A DNA stretch of 6,074 bases from Spirochaetaceae bacterium (GCA_031265025.1 JAISDF010000220.1:1-6074); one strand, 5' to 3'. Positions 1 through 6,074 are shown, numbered from the stretch's first letter. Numbers and translations: made by a program. Notes: generated by a model not told the origin, from the sequence alone.

Positions 1-63
1 ATAGTCTTCGATACCGCAGGAAAAAAGAAATATGAGTGCGCAAACAGGGAAAATCCGGCGCAT
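1..63 (-). CDS. Lipoprotein, N-terminal fragment (runs off the window)
   Basis: This short open frame starts with ATG at 63-61 and stays open for 21 codons to the window edge, so only the N-terminus is visible. It reads as a classic lipoprotein signal: Met-Arg-Arg, then a hydrophobic stretch (about residues 4-14), then Leu-Phe-Ser-Cys at residues 13-16 followed by Gly. Cys16 would be the lipidated residue after signal peptidase II cleavage. A Phe at -2 and Ser at -1 fit the relaxed lipobox usual in spirochaetes. A strong AGGAG sits 4 bases before the ATG and directly follows the TAG of the TPR gene upstream, with a 9-base gap between the two genes, so it is probably co-transcribed and translationally coupled. 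The mature part is outside the window and its function cannot be told. The reading is good despite the short length because start, ribosome-binding site and signal agree. Confidence 0.75.
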   Translation of the reverse strand, partial: MRRIFPVCALIFLFSCGIEDY

Positions 64-72
64 TACACTCCT

Positions 73-768
73 CTATTTTTGCTCCGCTATGGCAAGCGCG
101 ATGATACGGCTGTTGGCAAGGTTCGCCCAGGAGCTTGTGGGCCAGTTTTCCGCTACAGTCCGGTAGGCTGAAACAGCCGCTTCAGTATCCCGCTGTTTTT
201 CGTAAAGTCTTCCCAGGGAAAAAGAGCTCCGGGCAATGCCGGGAAAGGTATCGGCGTATTCGGCGGATATCCTGTTCAAGAGCTCGATGGCCCTGGCGAG
301 GTTTCCCTGCTCTTCCGCGGCGGCGGCGGCGTTGAAAAGGCTCACCGGCGTTATGTAGCTTACCGGCCTTGTTTCCGCGGCCCTGCTCCAGGCTTCTTCG
401 GCCAGGGACCATTCCTTCCGGGTCTGGTATATCCTTCCGAGTATGGTCCACGCGCGGACCGCGGCGTATCCGGATTTTTTCCCGGCAAACTCCCGTACCG
501 ATTCGATATATTCGTCGGCTTCTTCCCCGTCTGCCTGCGAGGACTCAAACCCCATTTCAAAATACCTGTCGTACAGTTCTTCCACAGCCTTTACATTGGC
601 GCTGGTTGTTTTTTCCCATATAGCGTATCCCGAAATGCCTATGACAAAGACGCCTATGATCACAGCTCCGGTAACGGCGATACGCTTGCGGTTATGCTGG
701 AGAAAATCGGCGAGCCTGGTGGTAAAATCTATCTTTTCATGTTCCTCGAATTTCTCGTTCCTGGTCAT
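73..768 (-). CDS. Membrane-anchored tetratricopeptide repeat (TPR) protein
   Basis: This is a 231-residue protein with a charged N-terminus (1-29), one hydrophobic segment at about 30-50, and a soluble C-terminal part. The Arg/Lys cluster just before the segment (Asn-Arg-Lys-Arg, 26-29) predicts the N-terminus inside and the rest outside the inner membrane. At least three helix-turn-helix TPR-like units are visible at about 101-134, 142-172 and 179-212, with the usual Gly/Ala/Tyr spacing (for example LGRIYQTRKEWSLAEEAW, then LGRLYEKQRDTEAAVSAY). The layout resembles YfgM-type proteins and other anchored periplasmic TPR scaffolds, but I cannot assign a specific partner. The ATG at 768-766 has AAGGAG 7 bases upstream, inside the last codons of the sigma-54 activator gene; the gap between the genes is 4 bases. 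The lipoprotein gene follows directly, so the two may act together at the envelope (inference). A run of five Ala codons (residues 147-151) is the only local composition oddity. Confidence 0.9.
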   Translation of the reverse strand: MTRNEKFEEHEKIDFTTRLADFLQHNRKRIAVTGAVIIGVFVIGISGYAIWEKTTSANVKAVEELYDRYFEMGFESSQADGEEADEYIESVREFAGKKSGYAAVRAWTILGRIYQTRKEWSLAEEAWSRAAETRPVSYITPVSLFNAAAAAEEQGNLARAIELLNRISAEYADTFPGIARSSFSLGRLYEKQRDTEAAVSAYRTVAENWPTSSWANLANSRIIALAIAEQK

Positions 769-772
769 GGTC

Positions 773-2299
773 CTACTCCTTGGGGTTAAGTATGTTCAGT
801 TCTTTTATCAAGCGGGAAAGGTAGGTCCGCTGTATGTCAAGGGACTTTGCCGCTCCGGTCTGGTTCCAGTTGTTTTTTTCAAGCACCCGTGTTATATAAT
901 GGGCCTTAAAGGCATTGATGGCGTTTTTTAAATTCCTGCTGCCGTCTTCGCCGTAATCCTCTTCGTAACGCGAAACGCCTCCGGTCTTGAGAAGCAGGTC
1001 TTCGCTCTGTATATATTCACCCTTGCTTATAATACAGGCCCGTTCTATGCAGTTTTCAAGTTCCCGTATGTTTCCCGGCCAGGAATAGCTTAAAAGGGTT
1101 TCCATTGCTTTATCCGAAAAGCCCGAAAGCTGTTTTTTCGCCGCCCTCATGCTTTTCTGGAGAAAGAAGCCGGCCAGCGCGCCTATATCCTCGGGGCGCT
1201 GGCGCAGGGGGGGAATGTACAGGGGCAGCACATTGAGCCTGTAGTAGAGATCGCTCCTGAACTCACCCTTCTCTACCAGGGCTTCTATATCCTTGTTGGT
1301 GGCGGCAAGTATTCTTACGTTTACGGTAATGGTTTTGTCGGAACCGACTTTCTCAAAGGATTTTTCCTGTATGACCCTGAGGAGTTTTGTTTGAAGCTGA
1401 AGGGGAAGGTCGCCTATTTCGTCAAGAAAGATGGTCCCGCCGTCAGCGGCCTCAAAACGGCCCTTGCGGTTCTGTATGGCGTTGGTAAAGGCCCCTTTTA
1501 CATGGCCGAACAGTTCACTTTCGAGGAGCCCTTCGGGCAGGGCGGCGCAGTTTACCCTGACAAAGGGTTTCTTGCTCCGCTGGCTGCGGAGATGTATCTG
1601 CTCGGCAAAGAGTTCCTTTCCGACGCCGCTTTCACCGAGTATGAGCACCGATGAATCGGTTTTGGACACCTGGTCGATGATGTCGAGTTTTTCCTGTATT
1701 ACCGGACTTTGCGTGATGAGGGTATGATAACCCTGGCCGGCATGAAGCTGATCCTGCAGAAGGTCTATTTCCGCCTGAACCCTTTCAAAATACCGGGCGT
1801 TCTGCACGGCCAGGGCCGCCTGGTTTGCGAAGATTTCAAGCCATTCAAGGTCATCCTGGGTAAAGAGCTTTCCGCCGCGTTTGTTGATAAGCTCAATGAC
1901 ACCTATGCACTGATCCTTGACCCGCATGGGCACGGCGAGCATGGTATTTGACGGATAGCCTATCTCGGTGGAGATACCTTTGAGATGCCTGGTGTCGTTT
2001 TTTACGTCGTTCACAATAATCGAAGTATTGTGGGAAGCGACCCAGCCGGCTATCCCCTCCCCCATGTTGACGGTAAATTTCTTGACTTCCGCTCCCTTGG
2101 AACCCAGGGCTGTTTCAAAATAAAGTTTTTTCTCTTCCTTGTTTACAATGAGAAGGCTTGAAGCCTCTCCCCCGCAGAGCCGCATGGCCGACTCAAGTAT
2201 CTGGGTGAGCAGGGAATGAATATCCGAATAATTGGAATTAATAAGGATATTAATTCCGATGAGAGTATTAAACTTCTTGGCGTCGATTACGGACAGCAT
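773..2299 (-). CDS. Sigma-54-dependent transcriptional activator with N-terminal GAF domain
   Basis: This 508-residue bacterial enhancer-binding protein opens promoters bound by sigma-54 RNA polymerase, using ATP. Domains in order are a GAF sensor (about 27-170), a short coiled linker (about 171-190), an AAA+ core (about 193-425) and a Fis-type helix-turn-helix (about 457-504). Visible AAA+ motifs are Walker A GESGVGKE (222-229), the sigma-54-contact loop GAFTNA (269-274; usual form GAFTGA), Walker B with FLDE (291-294), sensor I around Asn335, arginine fingers Arg348 and Arg354 in FRSDLYYRL, and sensor II in WPGNIRELEN (407-416). The recognition helix lies in TGAAKSLDIQRTYLSRLIK (481-499). 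There is no receiver domain, so control is likely by a small ligand or redox signal on GAF rather than by phosphorylation; the ligand cannot be read from sequence. The architecture matches the FhlA/NorR class. The ATG at 2299 has a modest AGGGA 8 bases upstream and follows the S1 stop by 14 bases. Targets are unknown; I saw no clear -24/-12 element in the window. Confidence 0.97.
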   Translation of the reverse strand: MLSVIDAKKFNTLIGINILINSNYSDIHSLLTQILESAMRLCGGEASSLLIVNKEEKKLYFETALGSKGAEVKKFTVNMGEGIAGWVASHNTSIIVNDVKNDTRHLKGISTEIGYPSNTMLAVPMRVKDQCIGVIELINKRGGKLFTQDDLEWLEIFANQAALAVQNARYFERVQAEIDLLQDQLHAGQGYHTLITQSPVIQEKLDIIDQVSKTDSSVLILGESGVGKELFAEQIHLRSQRSKKPFVRVNCAALPEGLLESELFGHVKGAFTNAIQNRKGRFEAADGGTIFLDEIGDLPLQLQTKLLRVIQEKSFEKVGSDKTITVNVRILAATNKDIEALVEKGEFRSDLYYRLNVLPLYIPPLRQRPEDIGALAGFFLQKSMRAAKKQLSGFSDKAMETLLSYSWPGNIRELENCIERACIISKGEYIQSEDLLLKTGGVSRYEEDYGEDGSRNLKNAINAFKAHYITRVLEKNNWNQTGAAKSLDIQRTYLSRLIKELNILNPKE

Positions 2300-2313
2300 A
2301 AAAGCGGTCCCTG

Positions 2314-4710
2314 CTAGGAATTACCCTTAGACTTCAAAAAATCTCCCAGGGTAAAAGTGGAATCGTCGGATTCCTCCGCCGCCATATAGCGGGAAAGTTC
2401 TTCCCGCTGTACCTTCTTCTGATAATCCCGTATGGAAAAGGCGGCTTTCTGTTTGTCCGGCGTCATTTCAATAACCACGGCCTTGATCTTGTCGCCGGCC
2501 TTGTACTTTTTAAGCGCCTCATCGGGATTATCGTCCCTGTTTTCCACCAGGTTGGTCTTATGGATAAGACCCTCTATGCCGCCGGGAACCCGGACAAAGA
2601 TGCCGAAATCAGTTACCGATGAAACTTCCCCTTCTATGGGGCTGCCCGGCCTGTAGGCCGCCGCGAAGCTCTGCCAGGGGTCTTCGGAAAGCTGTTTGAC
2701 GCCCAGGCGTATATTGCGGTTTTCAGGATCAGCGCTGACCACCATGACTTCGACTTCCTGGCCGACTTCAAACTCGCTGCCCGGATGCTTTATCTTCCTG
2801 GTCCACGAAATATCATCGGCATGGAGGAAACCGTCGATGCCGTCTTCAAGGCTTATAAAGGCCCCGGCATTGGTAAGTTTGACGATCTTGCGGGTAAGGC
2901 GGGTTCCCGCGGGATATTTCCCGACTATGTCGTCCCAGGGATTGGCATTGACCTGTTTGAGGCCGAGAGACACCCTTCCCGCCTGGAGATCATAACCGAG
3001 GATCATACATTCAACCTCGTCGCCTATCTTGAGCATCTCGTCGGGCTTCTGGACTTTTTTTACCCAGGAGAATTCGGAGATATGGGCAAGGCCTTCTATA
3101 CCTTCCTCAAGTTCAATAAAAGCGCCGAAATCGGTCAGCTTGGTTACCCTGCCCTTGACGATGTCATTGACATGGTATTTATCCTCAAAATGAACCCAGG
3201 GGTCATCGGTGAAATGCTTGAGCGAAAGGTTGATTCTTTTTTCCGCCGGGTCTATGCGTATCACCTTGAGCGTTATTTCCTGGCCTTTTTTTACAAAGTC
3301 CTTGGGCCGGGTTACATGACCCCAGCTCATATCGTTGATATGGAGAAGGCCGTCAAAGCCGCCCAGGTCTATAAAGGCGCCGAAGGAAGTAAAACTTTTT
3401 ACGGCTCCAGAGATTTCATCACCGACCTGTATATTGTTGAAGAAGGCGGAACGCTTTTCTTCGATTTCTTCCTCAAGCCACTTGCGGCGGTTGACCACAA
3501 TGTTGACCTTGCCGTCCGAATAAAGCCGTTCAACATAAAATTTGGTTTTCATGTCGAGGAGTTTTTCGGGCTTGTCAACCTTTTGGGCGTCTGACTGGCT
3601 TATGGGAAGGAAGGCGTGCACCCCCGCCCCGAGTTCCACATCATAACCGCCCTTGACGAGCTTGCTTATGGTCCCCTCCACTACCGTGTGGTCCTGAAAG
3701 GCCTGGCGGAGGTTTTTCCAGAAGAGCTTGACGTCGGCTTTTTGCTTGGAAACAATAAGCTCGCCGTGCTTGTTTTCCTTGGCGATGAGAATTACCGATA
3801 CGGTATCGCCAATTTCGGGAACTTCGGAAAATTCAGCAAGGGGAATTTTCCCTTCCGATTTGTAGCCGACATCGATAAAGACCTGGTCCTGGGTTACCTG
3901 GATCACGCAGCCGTCGATTAACTGTCCCTCTTCCAACTGTTCAAGGGATTTTAAGTACTCTTCCTGTAACTGTGTCTGGATATTATCCTGGGATTTTACC
4001 TCCCTGGACTCATCAGCCGTACTGGTGTCCGCGACCTTTTCGTCCTGGTCCACTTCCATCTGCTCCATAGTCAATCCTTGTCCTTGTATTGTCTGTATCA
4101 ATTTGTCATAAACTTCATTTAAGGTCAAGTCCGAACTGTCAATATAGAGGACTCCGGGGGCTATTTCAAGTTTCCCCTCTTGTTTATTCCGGTCGATTTC
4201 GTCCCTTTGGGCTATGGTTTTTTCGATCTCCTCAAGGCTGAGGTTTGAAACCCCCTGCTCAAAGCGCCGCTTTGCCCTGGCCTTTACCGACGCGTCAAGA
4301 AAAAACCGGAATTTCGCGTCGGGGAAAACAACGGTGGTCATGTCCCTGCCCTCGGCCACCACGTCGAGATCTCCGGCTATTTTCCGTATGTGGCTGTTCA
4401 CCACATGCCGTACCGGTACTATGGCCGAAAGCGGGGCTGTCCACGTATCAATCTCGTCGGTATGCAGTATGTCGTTTACATCTTCCCCAAAAAGGTATAT
4501 TCTCCCGTTTTTATAGCTTATTTCGGCGTTTTGGGCGTATTCAAGGGCTTTTTCGGGATCTACCGGGCTGATATGGTTTCTGAGGCAGCCGAGGGTCAGG
4601 GTCCGGTACAGGCTTCCTGAGTTGATATAGGTATAACCCAGGCCCTGGGCCAGCATCTTCGCGGCTGTACTTTTTCCCGAGCCCGCGGGCCCGTCAATAG
4701 CGATAACCAT
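2314..4710 (-). CDS. cmk/rpsA: Fused cytidylate kinase / 30S ribosomal protein S1
   Basis: This single 798-codon frame joins two proteins that are usually encoded by neighbouring genes. Residues 1 to about 210 are CMP/dCMP kinase, which phosphorylates CMP and dCMP with ATP: P-loop GPAGSGKST (7-15), NSGSLYR (30-36), Arg101, and EGRDMTTVVFPDA (120-132). Residues 261-762 hold six S1 (OB-fold) domains, at roughly 261-323, 341-409, 427-497, 514-584, 601-672 and 689-762. Domains 3, 4 and 6 carry TSFGAF, TDFGAF and TDFGIF; domain 5 has TNAGAF. Six domains is the full set of long S1 proteins such as that of E. coli: in that family, 1-2 dock on the ribosome and 3-6 bind mRNA. An acidic, low-complexity linker (about 212-255) separates the halves. 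The ATG at 4710 has GGGGAG 5 bases upstream, inside the end of the pseudouridine synthase gene, with a 2-base gap after its stop. An internal ribosome-binding site and ATG (4068) could yield S1 alone. Cmk residue changes are described under findings. Confidence 0.98.
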   Translation of the reverse strand: MVIAIDGPAGSGKSTAAKMLAQGLGYTYINSGSLYRTLTLGCLRNHISPVDPEKALEYAQNAEISYKNGRIYLFGEDVNDILHTDEIDTWTAPLSAIVPVRHVVNSHIRKIAGDLDVVAEGRDMTTVVFPDAKFRFFLDASVKARAKRRFEQGVSNLSLEEIEKTIAQRDEIDRNKQEGKLEIAPGVLYIDSSDLTLNEVYDKLIQTIQGQGLTMEQMEVDQDEKVADTSTADESREVKSQDNIQTQLQEEYLKSLEQLEEGQLIDGCVIQVTQDQVFIDVGYKSEGKIPLAEFSEVPEIGDTVSVILIAKENKHGELIVSKQKADVKLFWKNLRQAFQDHTVVEGTISKLVKGGYDVELGAGVHAFLPISQSDAQKVDKPEKLLDMKTKFYVERLYSDGKVNIVVNRRKWLEEEIEEKRSAFFNNIQVGDEISGAVKSFTSFGAFIDLGGFDGLLHINDMSWGHVTRPKDFVKKGQEITLKVIRIDPAEKRINLSLKHFTDDPWVHFEDKYHVNDIVKGRVTKLTDFGAFIELEEGIEGLAHISEFSWVKKVQKPDEMLKIGDEVECMILGYDLQAGRVSLGLKQVNANPWDDIVGKYPAGTRLTRKIVKLTNAGAFISLEDGIDGFLHADDISWTRKIKHPGSEFEVGQEVEVMVVSADPENRNIRLGVKQLSEDPWQSFAAAYRPGSPIEGEVSSVTDFGIFVRVPGGIEGLIHKTNLVENRDDNPDEALKKYKAGDKIKAVVIEMTPDKQKAAFSIRDYQKKVQREELSRYMAAEESDDSTFTLGDFLKSKGNS
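4069..4085 (-). promoter_or_regulatory. Candidate internal ribosome-binding site for free S1
   Basis: On the minus strand two AAGGA motifs (4085-4081 and 4079-4075) precede an in-frame ATG at 4068-4066 (Met215 of the fusion). The nearer one is spaced 6 bases from the ATG, which is close to ideal. Initiation here would give a 584-residue protein made of the linker and all six S1 domains. A TGA lies at 4073-4071, out of frame with the fusion, two bases before this ATG; the arrangement copies the stop, 2-base gap and ATG at the preceding gene junction. What is seen is the motif and spacing; use of the site is inferred. Confidence 0.45.
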
Positions 4711-4712
4711 AA

Positions 4713-5471
4713 TTACTCCCCAAGGGATTTCCCCTCATGTGTGCCGGAATTGAGAAGCGAAAGTTCTTCTCCTGTCAGCGGACGGCTTTTTCCGCTTTCA
4801 AGGCCGCCAAGGGACACCGGGCCTATCCTGACGCGGTGGAGCCGCTCCGGATGAAGGTGAAAGTGGGAAAAGACCCTGCGTATTTCCCTGTTTTTGCCTT
4901 CCACAAGAACTATGCGCAGGGATTTACGGCCCAGCCGCTCTATGTTCCGGCAGCGGAACAGTTCTCCCTCTATCTCAACGCCGCGCCTGAAAGCCTCGAT
5001 CACCGTATCGGGAACAGGACCCGACGCGTCAACAAGGTATTCTTTTTCCATGCCCCCGGAAGGATGGCCCACCCTTCCGGCAAAATCCCCGTCATTGGTA
5101 AAAAGTATAAGCCCGGATGAACGGTAGTCAAGGCGGCCGATACTGTACAGCCTCTCGGTAATTTCCCGGGGAAGCAGGGACTTTGCTAGGGTCCTTCCCT
5201 CAGGGTCGCTTGAGGCGCAGATGTACAGGGGAGGCTTATTGAGGGCCAGGTAATGAAGCCTCTTTTCCGCCTCAAGGGGGACGCCGTCAAGACGCACCTC
5301 GTCGCCCTCCCCTACTTTGGTACCCAGGAGGCGGACTACCTCGCCGTTTACCGCAACCCTGCCCTGGAGTATGAGTTCTTCCGATGCCCGCCGGGACGCG
5401 GCTCCGGCGCGGGCGAGAAAGACCTGGAGCCGTATACGGCCCGGTCCCTGGGTTTCAGTTTTCTCCGTCAA
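4713..5471 (-). CDS. rluB: RsuA/RluB-family rRNA pseudouridine synthase
   Basis: The enzyme converts a specific uridine in rRNA to pseudouridine. With the start chosen here it has 252 residues: an S4 RNA-binding domain near the N-terminus (RLQVFLARAGAASRRASEEL onwards, about 14-65), then the catalytic domain. Catalytic motifs are NKPPLYICASSDPEGRTL (78-95), GRLDYRSSGLILFTNDG (112-128) with Asp115 as nucleophile, and GKNREIRRVF (192-201). Typical family length is about 230-290. No ATG exists before the S4 domain, so the start must be unusual. TTG at 5471-5469 is preferred because it gives a normal short lead (MTEKTETQ) and has a weak AGG 7 bases upstream; TTG at 5477 and TTG at 5600 are alternatives. 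The chosen start overlaps the scpB end by 17 bases. The position beside scpB favours RluB (23S rRNA, position 2605 in E. coli), but RsuA, RluE and RluF share these motifs, so the target base is inferred. Confidence 0.92.
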   Translation of the reverse strand: MTEKTETQGPGRIRLQVFLARAGAASRRASEELILQGRVAVNGEVVRLLGTKVGEGDEVRLDGVPLEAEKRLHYLALNKPPLYICASSDPEGRTLAKSLLPREITERLYSIGRLDYRSSGLILFTNDGDFAGRVGHPSGGMEKEYLVDASGPVPDTVIEAFRRGVEIEGELFRCRNIERLGRKSLRIVLVEGKNREIRRVFSHFHLHPERLHRVRIGPVSLGGLESGKSRPLTGEELSLLNSGTHEGKSLGE

Positions 5472-5994
5472 GTTCAAACCTGTCGGCCTCGCTTTCTCCG
5501 AGCCGGGGAAGATCGTCGATGCTTTCCAGCCGGAAAAATTTAAGGAATTCCCTGGTAGTCCCGAACTGGACGGGTTTACCGGGAACGTCCTTTTTGCCAA
5601 CTTCCTTTATAAGCTCGCGCTCCACAAGGAGGCGTATCATATTGTCCGCCTGTACTCCCCGTATGGCCTCTATCTCTCCCCTGGTTATGGGCTGGGAATA
5701 GGCTATGATGGAGAGGGTCTCAAGGGCGGCCCTGGAAAGGGTTTTCTCGTTCCGCCTGCCGTAGCGTTCCTTGAGGTTTTCCCAGTATTCCCGCTTGGGA
5801 GCGATCATCACCCCGCCGCCTATGCGGGAAAGTTCCACCCCCGAATCCGCTCCGGCATAGCGGGCGTCCAGCGCTTCCAGAGCCGCGTTCACCACATCGC
5901 GGGAAAGGCCCGAATTGCGGACAAGCACCGCCACTTCAACAGGATCGGCTTCGAGGTAGAGTATAGCTTCTATAAGCGCCGTTTCCTTCTCCAC
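5455..5994 (-). CDS. scpB: Segregation and condensation protein B (ScpB)
   Basis: ScpB is the dimeric winged-helix subunit that binds the kleisin ScpA in the SMC-ScpAB complex, which organises and separates replicated chromosomes on the nucleoid. The 179-residue product is the usual length. It shows a first winged-helix region (about 1-80) and a second (about 85-165) with family-typical runs: LSRAALETLSIIAYSQPITR (86-105), IRGVQADN (111-118), the loop VPGKPVQFGTTREFL (137-151) and IDDLP (159-163). The start is GTG at 5994-5992, with AGGAG at 6005-6001 spaced 6 bases away; that ribosome-binding site overlaps the scpA stop codon. The gap to scpA is 9 bases and the 3' end overlaps the next gene. 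The acidic tail after 163 varies in this family. The assignment is secure from motifs and from scpA next door. Confidence 0.97.
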   Translation of the reverse strand: MEKETALIEAILYLEADPVEVAVLVRNSGLSRDVVNAALEALDARYAGADSGVELSRIGGGVMIAPKREYWENLKERYGRRNEKTLSRAALETLSIIAYSQPITRGEIEAIRGVQADNMIRLLVERELIKEVGKKDVPGKPVQFGTTREFLKFFRLESIDDLPRLGESEADRFELDGEN

Positions 5995-6003
5995 TCCACA
6001 CTC

Positions 6004-6074
6004 CTAAAGGGTCCCGGCGGAAATTTTTTCGTAGGGCCGTATCATAATATCGCCGAACATGCGGTTCTGAAAAA
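6004..6074 (-). CDS. scpA: Segregation and condensation protein A (ScpA), C-terminal fragment
   Basis: Only the last 22 codons and the TAG stop (6006-6004) are inside the window; the rest lies beyond the right edge. The visible residues include FQNRMFGDIMIR, close to the Gln-x-x-x-Phe-Gly-Asp-Ile ending of ScpA kleisins, where the C-terminal winged helix contacts the SMC head. A tail of about ten residues follows. The immediate scpB neighbour, 9 bases downstream, supports the call. Because the fragment is so short, identity rests on the terminal motif plus synteny. The other two minus-strand frames show no comparable match. Confidence 0.8.
   Translation of the reverse strand, partial: FQNRMFGDIMIRPYEKISAGTL

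Larger units (their letters stand above)
1..6074 (-). other. Single co-directional gene block, probable operon interior
   Basis: All seven genes read leftward. Junctions in order are 9 bases (scpA-scpB), a 17-base overlap with the preferred start (scpB-rluB), 2 bases (rluB-cmk/rpsA), 14 bases (to the sigma-54 activator), 4 bases (to the TPR gene) and 9 bases (to the lipoprotein). None of these gaps can hold a conventional promoter or a rho-independent terminator, and I saw neither. Promoters inside coding sequence cannot be excluded. Most start sites have their Shine-Dalgarno motif in or touching the previous gene's end, so translational coupling is likely along the block. Confidence 0.7.

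Noticed and set aside
301..335. GCC/GGC triplet run as a possible phase-variable repeat
   Set aside because: It encodes only five Ala codons within a TPR helix, is very short, and any change would be in multiples of three, so no on/off switching is expected.
443..931. Plus-strand open frame of 162 codons across the TPR/activator junction
   Set aside because: It is antisense to two well-supported genes and to their junction, and has no recognisable protein features. Its hydrophobic patches mirror the membrane segment coded on the other strand.
2300..2345. Possible terminator or promoter after the S1 stop
   Set aside because: The gap is only 14 bases, with no GC-rich hairpin plus T-run and no convincing -35/-10 or -24/-12 elements.
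2785..3594. Long plus-strand open frame (269 codons) antisense to the S1 domains
   Set aside because: It lies wholly opposite a strongly conserved S1 coding region. Its repeated-looking segments mirror the S1 repeats, it has no domain I recognise, and there is no sign of a separate gene start. It is a shadow of codon bias.
2425..3930. Internal similarity that might suggest a DNA repeat array
   Set aside because: The similarity is at protein level among six diverged S1 domains; no long exact nucleotide repeats were seen.
4713..5600. 295-residue version of the pseudouridine synthase starting at TTG 5600
   Set aside because: The extra 43 residues come from reading scpB codons in another frame. 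They have no family resemblance and would require a 146-base overlap.
1..6074. tRNA, rRNA, CRISPR, insertion sequence, toxin-antitoxin or defence system
   Set aside because: Coding sequence of recognised families fills almost the entire window; no cloverleaf-like segment, direct-repeat array, terminal inverted repeats or transposase motifs were seen.

Overview
The window is one tightly packed block of genes, all read from the minus strand. From right to left (transcription order) it holds the 3' end of scpA, scpB, an RsuA/RluB-family rRNA pseudouridine synthase, a fused cytidylate kinase / ribosomal protein S1 gene, a GAF-domain sigma-54-dependent activator, a membrane-anchored TPR protein, and the first 21 codons of a lipoprotein. 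Gaps are 2 to 14 bases, with one overlap. There are no RNA genes, mobile elements, CRISPR arrays, hairpin terminators or long non-coding stretches that I can see, so this looks like an internal piece of a single operon.

The organism is most likely a spirochaete, and within that group a Treponema-like bacterium of moderate GC. The reasons are the Cmk-S1 fusion (which I recall being annotated in treponemes), a short lipoprotein signal ending in the loose Leu-Phe-Ser-Cys lipobox common in spirochaetes, and the scpA-scpB-rluB-cmk-rpsA order. That order is a conserved bacterial cluster but is compressed here. This is inference from gene content; no rRNA or marker gene is present to prove it.

Functionally, the upstream half is housekeeping. 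ScpA/ScpB are the kleisin and accessory subunits of the SMC chromosome-condensation complex, the pseudouridine synthase matures rRNA, Cmk recycles CMP/dCMP, and S1 helps mRNA bind the 30S subunit. The downstream half is more lineage-specific: a sigma-54 activator with a GAF sensor and Fis-type DNA-binding domain, then two envelope proteins (a TPR protein on a single membrane anchor, and a lipoprotein). Stop and start signals are interlocked: several Shine-Dalgarno motifs lie inside the end of the preceding gene, which suggests translational coupling.

Nothing here is a wholly new system. The points most worth a second look are: (1) a good ribosome-binding site and ATG exactly at the Cmk/S1 junction, with an out-of-frame TGA two bases before it, suggesting that free S1 may also be made; (2) a GAFTNA in place of GAFTGA in the sigma-54 activator; (3) changed nucleotide-binding residues in the Cmk half; and (4) the embedding of a sigma-54 activator behind a ribosomal-protein gene.
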